A DNA stretch of 64,000 bases from Muriicola jejuensis (GTDB taxonomy: Bacteria > Bacteroidota > Bacteroidia > Flavobacteriales > Flavobacteriaceae): the NCBI RefSeq assembly GCF_010671595.1, contig NZ_JAABOP010000001.1, positions 1,426,001-1,490,000 of the forward strand. The letters are read 5' to 3'. The position numbers and the translations under genes were made by a program. Under the pieces are notes generated by a model, which saw only the letters and a program-made list of their open reading frames with translations, was not told the origin of the DNA and ran no database searches. Below are positions 7,211 through 15,071 of this stretch, in pieces. Numbering within the stretch: the stretch's first letter is position 1; each line of letters starts with the position of its first letter.

Positions 7211-8461
7211 ATGGAGTTAAAACGAGTAGTAGTCACCGGATTAGGCGCATTAACGCCCATTGGGAATACCCTCGAGGAATACTGGGAAGGACTCAAATCA
7301 GGGAAAAGCGGTTCTGCACCTATTACTTACTACGATACCGAAAAATTTAAGACCAAGTTCGCCTGTGAGCTAAAAAATTTCGATCCTCAGAATTTTTTTG
7401 ACAGGAAGGAAGCCAGAAAACTTGACAGATTCACTCAGTACGCCCTGGTTTCCTCAGATGAGGCTATTGCAGATTCGGGTCTCGACCTGAATGCGCTGGA
7501 CAAGTTCAGGGTAGGCGTAATCTGGGGAGCCGGGATCGGGGGTCTGGAGACCTTCCAGAACGAGGTGATGGATTTCGCCAAGGGGGATGGAACTCCCAGA
7601 TTCAATCCTTTTTTTATCCCCAAGATGATCGCAGACATCGCCCCGGGGAATATCTCGATCAAGCACGGGTTCATGGGTCCCAACTATACGACGGTTTCGG
7701 CCTGCGCCTCTTCGGCAAACGCCATGATCGATGCCCTTAATTACATCAGACTGGGATATTGTGACGTAATTGTGACCGGAGGAAGCGAAGCTGCAGTGAC
7801 CATGGCCGGTATGGGGGGCTTTAACGCCATGCATGCTCTTTCCACCCGAAACGACAGCCCGGAAACGGCCTCAAGGCCTTTTGACGCCACCAGAGACGGA
7901 TTCGTCCTGGGGGAAGGCGCAGGTGCCCTTATCCTGGAAGAATACGAGCACGCCAAAGCCAGGGGCGCCAAGATCTACGCCGAGATGGTCGGCGGAGGGA
8001 TGTCCAGCGATGCTTACCACATGACAGCTCCTCACCCCGATGGGATCGGTGTGGTCCGCGTGATGGAAAACTGCCTTCGTGATGCCGGCATGAAACCCGA
8101 AGAAATAGATGCCATTAATACCCATGGAACTTCTACACCTCTGGGGGATGTGGCCGAACTGAAGGCGATCTCCCAGGTATTCGGAGAACACGCACCTGAT
8201 ATCAATATCAATTCGACGAAATCCATGACGGGCCATTTGCTGGGCGCGGCAGGGGCCATAGAGGCCATCGCCTCCATCCTGGCCATGAAGCACAGTCTGG
8301 TACCGCCTACGATCAACCATTCCACCGTAGACGATAATATCGATCCAAAATTGAATCTGACCCTGAACAAGGCACAACCCAGGGATGTAAAGGTGGCCAT
8401 GAGCAATACCTTCGGATTCGGCGGGCACAACGCCTGCGTGATCTTTAAAAAAATAAGTTAG
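7211..8461 (+). CDS. fabF: beta-ketoacyl-ACP synthase II
   Basis: This 416-residue condensing enzyme elongates acyl-ACP with malonyl-ACP. The active-site Cys165 lies in TTVSACASSANAM. The two histidines are in NTHGTSTPLGD and STKSMTGHLLGAAGA, giving the Cys-His-His triad of KAS I/II. The N-terminal VVVTGLGALTPIGN is characteristic. It follows acpP and precedes rnc by 7 bases, and is probably co-transcribed with rnc. Confidence 0.96.
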   Translation: MELKRVVVTGLGALTPIGNTLEEYWEGLKSGKSGSAPITYYDTEKFKTKFACELKNFDPQNFFDRKEARKLDRFTQYALVSSDEAIADSGLDLNALDKFRVGVIWGAGIGGLETFQNEVMDFAKGDGTPRFNPFFIPKMIADIAPGNISIKHGFMGPNYTTVSACASSANAMIDALNYIRLGYCDVIVTGGSEAAVTMAGMGGFNAMHALSTRNDSPETASRPFDATRDGFVLGEGAGALILEEYEHAKARGAKIYAEMVGGGMSSDAYHMTAPHPDGIGVVRVMENCLRDAGMKPEEIDAINTHGTSTPLGDVAELKAISQVFGEHAPDININSTKSMTGHLLGAAGAIEAIASILAMKHSLVPPTINHSTVDDNIDPKLNLTLNKAQPRDVKVAMSNTFGFGGHNACVIFKKIS

Positions 8462-8468
8462 ACGCCGG

Positions 8469-9206
8469 ATGAATTTTCCCTCAAATATCTTCAATTCCCA
8501 TTCTAAAAAGGATGGGGATTTTTTTTTAGGGATATCAAAAGTACTGGGCTTCAAGCCAAAGGATGTCAGTATCTATAAAAAGGCGTTCCTGCATCGTTCC
8601 GCCAACCAAAAAGATAAGAAGGGCAATCCGATGAACTACGAGCGCCTGGAATTCCTGGGGGATGCCATGCTGGGAACCATTATCTCCAAACACCTCTACA
8701 ACGAAGTTCCTGGAGGGGATGAGGGCTACCTGACAAAAATGCGATCCAAGATCGTAAGCAGGAAGCACCTCAATGAACTGGGGAAGGACCTGAACCTCAT
8801 ACGTTTTGTAGAAACAAAGATCCCAAAATCCCATTTTGGAGACAATATCCACGGGAACGTTTTTGAGGCCCTGATCGGGGCCATCTATCTCGACAAAGGG
8901 TATAAGTACTGTGAAAAGTTCATTCAGGAACGGGTGATAGAACCCTACGTCGACATCGAACAGCTGGAAGGCAAAGTGATCAGTTACAAAAGCCTTCTGA
9001 TCGAATGGTGCCAGAAACAAAAGAAGGAATTCAAATACGATGTGTACGAAGACAACGGGAACGATCCTTTGAAACACTTTGGGGTGAGGCTGACCATCAA
9101 CGGCAAACAGGTGGCCAAGGCCCGGGCCACCTCCAAGAAGAAGGCAGAAGAAAAGGCCTCAAAAAGAGCCTTTTTTGCCCTGCAGCACAAAATAGAAAAT
9201 TCCTGA
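8469..9206 (+). CDS. rnc: ribonuclease III
   Basis: This 245-residue double-stranded RNA endonuclease processes rRNA precursors and structured RNAs. The RNase III signature ERLEFLGDAMLG is near residue 58, and the second acidic cluster is in NVFEALIGAIYLDKGY. A C-terminal dsRNA-binding domain covers roughly residues 175-242 (SYKSLLIEWCQ ... KKKAEEKASKRAF). It lies directly behind fabF. As a nuclease for RNA duplexes it is also a plausible partner for the small RNAs at 1.9-2.4 kb, although nothing here shows that. Confidence 0.96.
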   Translation: MNFPSNIFNSHSKKDGDFFLGISKVLGFKPKDVSIYKKAFLHRSANQKDKKGNPMNYERLEFLGDAMLGTIISKHLYNEVPGGDEGYLTKMRSKIVSRKHLNELGKDLNLIRFVETKIPKSHFGDNIHGNVFEALIGAIYLDKGYKYCEKFIQERVIEPYVDIEQLEGKVISYKSLLIEWCQKQKKEFKYDVYEDNGNDPLKHFGVRLTINGKQVAKARATSKKKAEEKASKRAFFALQHKIENS

Positions 9207-9302
9207 TCCTTTCCATTGAGAAAAGATGTGCGCTCCTATTTCACCGGGAACTGACTAGGTGAATAACGTTATAAATTATATATTTACATCTTAGGCTTTT
9301 TT

Positions 9303-9761
9303 ATGGGGTCAAGCATGCGGATATTGGAAGATTTTTATGCTGAGGAGTTTGCGCTGGCAGGGATTCACACCGGCCTGGAGGACTACTCCCTGGTCTACGC
9401 CCTTAACAAAATCCTGAAACTCAACCTCAGGAGGGCCGTAGAGGATCTTTCTTTTACCTCCGGGATCTTTTACCCGTATTTTGAATGGAAGGATGAATTG
9501 TATGACCGGAACTGGTCGCTCCTGACCAATTCATGTATAACGATGCACAGGGGCCATTCGGATGATCTTTTTCCGGAAGAACCTTCTTTTTCGAACCATC
9601 CCCTGGTGCCCGAACACAAAGGAGTGAACTTCCTGCTAAAAACAGAAGAGGATGCATTGAATGCGGAGGTGATCTCAAAGATCAAAACCATTCCCGGTGT
9701 TATTACGGCCTATGTCATTGAAACAGTGAGCCTGAAGTCGAAGACCAACTTAATTTTTTAG
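9303..9761 (+). CDS. IPExxxVDY family protein
   Basis: This 152-residue protein belongs to a family of unknown function typically found beside rnc and pyk in flavobacteria. I recognise the N-terminal pattern DFYAEEFALAGIHTGLEDYSLVYALN and the C-terminal IPGVITAYVIE, a divergent form of the IPE name motif. There is no signal peptide or membrane segment. An alternative start four codons in (MRILEDF) is possible. TATATTTA at 9279-9286 is a near-consensus -7 element. The gene ends 3 bases before pyk, indicating co-transcription. Confidence 0.8.
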   Translation: MGSSMRILEDFYAEEFALAGIHTGLEDYSLVYALNKILKLNLRRAVEDLSFTSGIFYPYFEWKDELYDRNWSLLTNSCITMHRGHSDDLFPEEPSFSNHPLVPEHKGVNFLLKTEEDALNAEVISKIKTIPGVITAYVIETVSLKSKTNLIF

Positions 9762-9764
9762 AGA

Positions 9765-11207
9765 ATGCCGAACAAGAAGAAGACAAAGATAGTAGCTACC
9801 CTTGGACCTGCCTGCAGTGACAAGGAAACGCTCAGGAAAATGATTGAGGCCGGGGTTGATGTGTTTCGCGTCAACTTCTCCCATGCGGATTATGACGATG
9901 TTAAGGCGCGTATTGAAATGATCCGAGAGCTCAACGATGAGCTGGGCATATACACGGCCATCCTGGCCGATCTTCAGGGACCAAAACTCCGGGTAGGAGT
10001 AATGGCCGGGGAAGTGGTGGTGGCCCCTGGGGATGAGATCACCTTTAAGACGGGAAAGCCTTTTGAAGGCAATTCCCAAAAAGTCTATATGAACTATAGC
10101 GAATTCCCCAGGGATGTAAATCCGGGAGAAAGGATCCTCCTCGATGACGGAAAACTGATCTTCGAGGTGCTTGCCACCAACAAGAAAGATGAAGTACAGG
10201 CCAGGGTGATCCAGGGAGGGCCGCTGAAATCCAAAAAAGGGGTGAACCTGCCCAACACGAACATTTCGCTTCCCGCCCTGACCAAAAAGGACATCAAAGA
10301 TGCGATCTTCGCCATTTCCCAAAAGGTAGACTGGATCGCATTGAGCTTTGTACGCTATAGTCAGGACCTCATCGACCTGCAGAACCTGATCGAGGAACAC
10401 TCCGAGCACAAGATCCCCATCGTGGCCAAGATCGAAAAACCAGAGGCCGTTGAGAACATCGACAAGATCGTATCTTACTGCGACGGACTCATGGTGGCCA
10501 GGGGAGATTTGGGGGTTGAAGTACCTGCCCAGGAAGTACCATTGATCCAGAAGACACTTGTGCTAAGGGCCAAAAGGGCCAGAATACCAGTGATCATAGC
10601 CACTCAGATGATGGAAACCATGATCACCAGCCTTACGCCCACCCGGGCTGAAGTGAACGATGTGGCCAATTCCGTTATGGACGGTGCCGATGCGGTCATG
10701 CTCTCCGGGGAGACCTCGGTGGGGAATTACCCCGTACAGGTTATAGAGAAAATGTCGAGTATTCTGCAAAGCGTAGAGGGATCTGAGCTTATCAAAGTGC
10801 CCCAGGAACCACCCCATATCAGGACTAAGCGATACATCACCAAAGCGGTCTGTTTCCACGCGGCCACCATGGCCAATGAGATCAAGGCTAAAGCGATATC
10901 GACCCTGACCAATAGCGGATATACGGCCTTCCAGATCTCTGCCTGGAGACCCAGTGCACATATCCTGGTTTTCACTTCCAATAAGAGGATCCTCACCCAG
11001 CTGAACCTGCTGTGGGGAGTTAAGGCTTTTTATTACGACAAATTCGTGTCTACCGATGAGACCATAGAGGATGTGAACCGCATCGCCTGTGAAAAAGGTT
11101 TCCTGGAAGCCGGGGATATGCTTATCAGCCTGGCGGCCATGCCCATCAAAGCCAAGGGAATGGTGAACACCCTTAGGGTCACAGAAATCGATTCCTGTAG
11201 TTTTTAG
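9765..11207 (+). CDS. pyk: pyruvate kinase
   Basis: This 480-residue glycolytic enzyme makes pyruvate and ATP from phosphoenolpyruvate and ADP. The N-terminal KIVATLGPACSD and FRVNFSHA, the active-site region IPIVAKIEKPEAVENID, and the metal/nucleotide region MVARGDLGVEVP are present, followed by the B-barrel sequence ATQMMETM. The C-terminal allosteric domain is complete. The gene follows the IPExxxVDY gene by three bases and converges with dinB four bases later with no obvious terminator between. Confidence 0.96.
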   Translation: MPNKKKTKIVATLGPACSDKETLRKMIEAGVDVFRVNFSHADYDDVKARIEMIRELNDELGIYTAILADLQGPKLRVGVMAGEVVVAPGDEITFKTGKPFEGNSQKVYMNYSEFPRDVNPGERILLDDGKLIFEVLATNKKDEVQARVIQGGPLKSKKGVNLPNTNISLPALTKKDIKDAIFAISQKVDWIALSFVRYSQDLIDLQNLIEEHSEHKIPIVAKIEKPEAVENIDKIVSYCDGLMVARGDLGVEVPAQEVPLIQKTLVLRAKRARIPVIIATQMMETMITSLTPTRAEVNDVANSVMDGADAVMLSGETSVGNYPVQVIEKMSSILQSVEGSELIKVPQEPPHIRTKRYITKAVCFHAATMANEIKAKAISTLTNSGYTAFQISAWRPSAHILVFTSNKRILTQLNLLWGVKAFYYDKFVSTDETIEDVNRIACEKGFLEAGDMLISLAAMPIKAKGMVNTLRVTEIDSCSF

Positions 11208-11211
11208 GGGA

Positions 11212-12309
11212 TTACAACTCAAGTCTGAGCTGTACAGAAACACTCTTTTCCCCCTCGTGAGAAGCGTCCTTTCCCCTGAGGTTAGACAAGGAGATCCCCA
11301 AAAGCCTGACCGAATTGTCCAGGGGCTGCTGGTAGAGCAGATCCAGGGCGGTGTCCAGGATCAGGTCTTTGTCTGAGATGAAATAAGGAAGGGTCCTGCT
11401 TCGGGTTTGCAGCGTAAAATCACTGTATTTGATCTTTAGGGTAACCGTTCTGGCGGAGGTGCCCGCTTTTGCAACCCTCCTGGCCAGTTCTTCGGCGATG
11501 AGTCCCAGCCGGTCTTTCATGAATACCTCGCTGCTCAGATTCTCGCTGAATGTCCGTTCGGCCCCCAGGGATTTGGGAATGCGGTGAGACCTGACCTCAC
11601 TGCGATGGATCCCCCGGACCACTTCATAATAGTGGATCCCGCTCTTGCCAAAGTGCTCTTCCAGGAATTCCAGGCTTTTATCCTTCATATCCTTTCCTGT
11701 AAAGATCCCCAGCTGATACATCTTTTCTGCGGTCACCTTGCCCACACCGTAGAACTTCCTGATGTCCAGGTCTTCGAGAAATGGGATCACTTCTTCCGGT
11801 TCTATCGTCTTCTGCCCGTTGGGTTTATTGATATCGCTGGCTACCTTGGCTATAAATTTATTGACCGAGATACCTGCTGAAGCCGTCAGGCCGACTTCCT
11901 CGAAAATACGTCTGCGGATCTCACTGGCGATCAGGGAGGCGGAGGGATTGCCCGCCATATTACTCGTTACATCCAGATAAGCCTCATCCAGGGAAAGGGG
12001 TTCCACCTTGTCTGTGTAGTCAAAGAAGATAGACCGGATCCTGGAGGAGATCTCCTTATACCGGTCGAACCGAGGTTTTACAAAAATGAGTTCAGGGCAT
12101 AACTTGGCGGCCAAAACGCCACTCATGGCACTCCTCACCCCGAATTTTCTGGCCTCATAACTGGCGGCAGCCACAACCCCTCTTTTTGCACCTCCTCCAA
12201 CCGCAATGGGCTTTCCTTTCAACTCCGGATGGTCTAACTGCTCTACGGATGCATAGAAGGCATCCATATCCACATGGATTATTTTGCGGATGGGAAATTC
12301 GAAAGACAT
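11212..12309 (-). CDS. dinB: DNA polymerase IV (Y-family translesion polymerase)
   Basis: This 365-residue protein copies past DNA lesions. The N-terminal HVDMDAFYASVEQ carries Asp14 and Asp16, and SLDEAYLDV carries the third catalytic acid pair. An HhH/thumb region and a little-finger domain follow. I chose the ATG at 12309 because the encoded MSFEFPIRKIIHVDMD is the normal Pol IV start. Reading frame continues upstream, but that sequence is antisense to the divergent gene. No SOS-box-like palindrome was recognised. The -7 element lies so close that the mRNA may be nearly leaderless. Confidence 0.94.
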   Translation of the reverse strand: MSFEFPIRKIIHVDMDAFYASVEQLDHPELKGKPIAVGGGAKRGVVAAASYEARKFGVRSAMSGVLAAKLCPELIFVKPRFDRYKEISSRIRSIFFDYTDKVEPLSLDEAYLDVTSNMAGNPSASLIASEIRRRIFEEVGLTASAGISVNKFIAKVASDINKPNGQKTIEPEEVIPFLEDLDIRKFYGVGKVTAEKMYQLGIFTGKDMKDKSLEFLEEHFGKSGIHYYEVVRGIHRSEVRSHRIPKSLGAERTFSENLSSEVFMKDRLGLIAEELARRVAKAGTSARTVTLKIKYSDFTLQTRSRTLPYFISDKDLILDTALDLLYQQPLDNSVRLLGISLSNLRGKDASHEGEKSVSVQLRLEL

Positions 12310-12312
12310 AAA

Positions 12313-12320
12313 CAAATTTA
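12313..12320 (-). promoter_or_regulatory. putative -7 element of dinB
   Basis: TAAATTTG on the minus strand is an exact TAnnTTTG match only three bases before the dinB ATG. Transcription would start at or beside the start codon. Confidence 0.4.
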
Positions 12321-12337
12321 AGTCATATCTTAGTTTT

Positions 12338-13006
12338 ATGGACCAGGCCGTTAAAACCGCTATACTTTTGGGAGCTACAGGATTGACTGGGGGTAGATTG
12401 CTGGAAAATCTCCTCTCCGACACGAGGTATGGACGGATCAGGGTTTTTTCCCGTTCCCCTTTGGATATTTCCCATCCCAAACTGGAAGTGCACAAGGGGG
12501 ATCTCTTAAAGCTCTCCGAGTTCAGGTTGTCCTTTAAAGCAGATGAGGTCTTTTGCTGTATAGGCACGACCAAAGCTCGTACCCCCGATAAGGAAAAGTA
12601 CAGGGCCATCGATTACGGCATCCCAGTGGCCGCTGCACAATTGTGCAGGGAGAACGGTATAGAAACCTTCCTGGTCATATCTGCCCTGGGGGCAGATCCC
12701 AGGAGCCGGGTCTTCTACAACCGTACCAAGGGGGAAATGGAAAAGGCGGTTTTGAATAGAGGGATTAAGCGAATCTTTATACTTCAGCCTGCGTTGATAA
12801 GTGGGCAAAGGGATGAAAGCAGGCCCGGGGAATGGATCGCAAAGCAGCTTTTTAAGGTGCTGGACCTTTTGCTGATCGGACCTCTGAAAAAGTACAGGTC
12901 CATAAAGGCCGAGGAGATCGCCAGGGCCATGATCTGGCTTGCCAACAACGACTATGAATTTAAGAGGATAGAATCTGATACCATAAAAAGCCTGGCTAAT
13001 GCTTGA
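12338..13006 (+). CDS. NAD(P)-binding atypical SDR / NmrA-like protein
   Basis: This 222-residue protein has an N-terminal Rossmann motif, AILLGATGLTGGRLLENLL, and resembles the HTATIP2/NmrA-type atypical short-chain dehydrogenases. Other matching features are CCIGTTKARTPDKEKYR and VISALGADPRSRVFYNRTKGEMEKAV, the latter with the family's Y-x3-K. Substrate unknown. The ATG at 12338 is preferred over an upstream ATG that would overlap dinB. It begins a three-gene run with overlapping ends, and its stop overlaps the next start by 8 bases. Confidence 0.8.
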   Translation: MDQAVKTAILLGATGLTGGRLLENLLSDTRYGRIRVFSRSPLDISHPKLEVHKGDLLKLSEFRLSFKADEVFCCIGTTKARTPDKEKYRAIDYGIPVAAAQLCRENGIETFLVISALGADPRSRVFYNRTKGEMEKAVLNRGIKRIFILQPALISGQRDESRPGEWIAKQLFKVLDLLLIGPLKKYRSIKAEEIARAMIWLANNDYEFKRIESDTIKSLANA

Positions 13007-13475
13007 GATTGAAAGAAAGTTTCTGGTAAAGTCCGATGCTTACCGAATGGAGGCCTTTGACAAGAAGGAGATTATTCAGGGGTTCCTCAACACCCACCCA
13101 GACAGGACCGTAAGGGTGCGCCTGAGCGGTAACAAGGGTTTTATAACGGTAAAGGGAAGGACGGATGCGGAAGGGATCACCAGGTTTGAGTGGGAAAGGG
13201 AAATACCGGCCGTGGAGGTCAGGGCCCTTCTGGAGATCTGCGAACCCGGAGTGATACGCAAGGTGCGCTATCTGGTCAGGAGCGGAGAACACCTGGTTGA
13301 GGTCGACGAGTTTGCAGGAGAGAATGAAGGATTGGTCGTCGCCGAGATCGAAATGAATGAAATCAATGAGTTTATTCTAAAACCAGACTGGCTGGGGGAT
13401 GAAGTAACAGGTGAACCAAAATACTACAATTCCCAGCTTAGCAAAAAGCCGTATACCACATGGAAAAATGTCTGA
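12999..13475 (+). CDS. CYTH domain protein (class IV cyclase / triphosphatase family)
   Basis: This 158-residue protein starts with EIERKFLV, the hallmark ExExK of CYTH enzymes, and has alternating charged strands (RVRLSGNKGFITVKGR, EWEREIP, VRYLV, EVDEF) that line the triphosphate tunnel. Small stand-alone bacterial members usually hydrolyse inorganic triphosphate. Cyclase activity is less likely. It overlaps both neighbours (8 bases upstream, 16 bases downstream), implying translational coupling. Confidence 0.88.
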   Translation: MLEIERKFLVKSDAYRMEAFDKKEIIQGFLNTHPDRTVRVRLSGNKGFITVKGRTDAEGITRFEWEREIPAVEVRALLEICEPGVIRKVRYLVRSGEHLVEVDEFAGENEGLVVAEIEMNEINEFILKPDWLGDEVTGEPKYYNSQLSKKPYTTWKNV

Positions 13476-13963
13476 AACTGTTCTGCCTGATCCTCGTTCT
13501 TATATTAATGAGTTCCTGCGCTGAGAGAAAAAGCCCAAAGGAACCACACGCAGATACCCATGAGGAATCTCGGCCTTCCCTTGCACAGGTAAAGCAGAAC
13601 CTGGTGGATAAAGGATATGAAATCTTCGATTATATAGATCCAAAGACAGCAGACACGGTCCTGATGCAGCAGTATTTTATTGCCTTTTTAAAGAAGGGTC
13701 CTACCAGATCTAAAAGCAAGGAAGAGGCAGATAGTTTACAGGCCTTACACCTGGAGCACCTCAGCCGGATGTACGATCTGGGCTACGCAGACATTTCAGG
13801 GCCTTTCGGGGACGACGGGGAGATCAGGGGTATTACAATCTACAATACTCCCACCTTGGAGATGGCCGATAGCCTGGCCAATTCGGATCCTATGGTAAAA
13901 GCAGGCCGACTCGTCATTGAGGTCCATCCCTGGTGGGCTGCCAAGGGTTTTCCCCTCAGATAG
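13460..13963 (+). CDS. lipoprotein with YCII-related domain
   Basis: This 167-residue protein has a lipoprotein signal: a hydrophobic run followed by the lipobox LMSSC. The rest resembles the YCII/YciI-like ferredoxin-fold family (YFIAFLKKGPTRSKSKEE ... HLSRMYDLGYADISGPF ... IYNTPTLEMADSLANSDPM). The activity of these domains is unknown. It is the last gene of the overlapping run from 12338 and converges with pheS at a 3-base gap. Confidence 0.8.
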   Translation: MEKCLKLFCLILVLILMSSCAERKSPKEPHADTHEESRPSLAQVKQNLVDKGYEIFDYIDPKTADTVLMQQYFIAFLKKGPTRSKSKEEADSLQALHLEHLSRMYDLGYADISGPFGDDGEIRGITIYNTPTLEMADSLANSDPMVKAGRLVIEVHPWWAAKGFPLR

Positions 13964-13966
13964 GGA

Positions 13967-14986
13967 TTAAAAAGCGCTTTTGAACTGCTCGAGGAATCGC
14001 AGGTCATTTTCGCTCAGAAGGCGGATGTCCGAGATCTGATGCAGCAATAGGGCAATACGGTCTATACCCATCCCGAAAGCGAAACCGGAATACTCCTTGG
14101 AACTGATACCGCAATTGTCGAGTACATTGGGATCTACCATGCCACAGCCCATGATCTCCAGCCATCCGGTGCCCTTTGTCATACGGTAATCCGTTTCGGA
14201 TTCGAGGCCCCAATACACATCCACTTCAGCGCTGGGTTCGGTAAAAGGAAAATAGGAAGGCCTTAGCCTGATCTTCGACTTCCCGAAAAGCTCGGTAGTA
14301 AAGAATTGCAGGGTCTGTTTGAGATCGGCGAAGGAGACGTCCTTATCGATGTATAGGCCTTCTACCTGGTGAAAAAAACAATGAGACCGGGCTGAAATAG
14401 CCTCGTTGCGGTAGACCCTGCCGGGGGATATCGTCCTGATGGGGGGCTTGTGAGTCTCCATATAGCGCACCTGTACAGAGGAGGTATGGGTCCTTAGGAG
14501 GAGGTCCGGGTTGGTCTGAATAAAAAATGTGTCCTGCATGTCCCTGGCCGGATGGTGCTCCGGGAGGTTCAGGGCGGTGAAGTTATGCCAGTCGTCTTCG
14601 ATCTCAGGCCCTTCGGAGACATTGAAACCAATTCGACTGAAGATATCGATGATCTGGTTCTTCACGATGGAGATAGGGTGCCTGGAACCTAATTCCAGCG
14701 GTTCCCCCGGGCGGGTGAGGTCGCCATAAACGGATTTTCGGGTAACGCTCTCTTCCAGACTGGCCTTGAGTGCACTCACCTTCTCGGTGGCCAGGACCTT
14801 CAATTCATTGATGGTCTTGCCGAATTCCTTTTTTTGGTCGTTAGGAACTTTCTTGAATTCGCTGAAAAAATGGTTCAGGATCCCTTTTTTCCCGAGGTAC
14901 TTTATCCGGAATTCCTCAACAACTTCTTCGGAGGTGGCAGTGAATTCCTGAACCTCTCTGATATGTTCCTTTAATTGATCGATCAT
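13967..14986 (-). CDS. pheS: phenylalanyl-tRNA synthetase alpha subunit
   Basis: This 339-residue class II synthetase subunit charges tRNA-Phe together with PheT, which is not in the window. A coiled-coil N-terminal tRNA-binding arm is followed by GSRHPISIVKNQIIDIF and motif 2 (RTISPGRVYRNEAISARSH). Motif 3 is GFAFGMGIDRIALLL near the C-terminus. Length is normal. It is expressed alone from a consensus -7 element upstream. Confidence 0.96.
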   Translation of the reverse strand: MIDQLKEHIREVQEFTATSEEVVEEFRIKYLGKKGILNHFFSEFKKVPNDQKKEFGKTINELKVLATEKVSALKASLEESVTRKSVYGDLTRPGEPLELGSRHPISIVKNQIIDIFSRIGFNVSEGPEIEDDWHNFTALNLPEHHPARDMQDTFFIQTNPDLLLRTHTSSVQVRYMETHKPPIRTISPGRVYRNEAISARSHCFFHQVEGLYIDKDVSFADLKQTLQFFTTELFGKSKIRLRPSYFPFTEPSAEVDVYWGLESETDYRMTKGTGWLEIMGCGMVDPNVLDNCGISSKEYSGFAFGMGIDRIALLLHQISDIRLLSENDLRFLEQFKSAF

Positions 14987-15012
14987 TTTAGGCAGACTTG
15001 GTTTCCCGCGTT

Positions 15013-15020
15013 CAAAAATA
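15013..15020 (-). promoter_or_regulatory. -7 promoter element of pheS
   Basis: TATTTTTG on the minus strand matches TAnnTTTG, 26 bases before the pheS ATG. Confidence 0.5.
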
Positions 15021-15071
15021 GGGGTTTTTTGTTTTCCGCCACTCGTTCTTACAAAGATTCCATCAAGGAGT

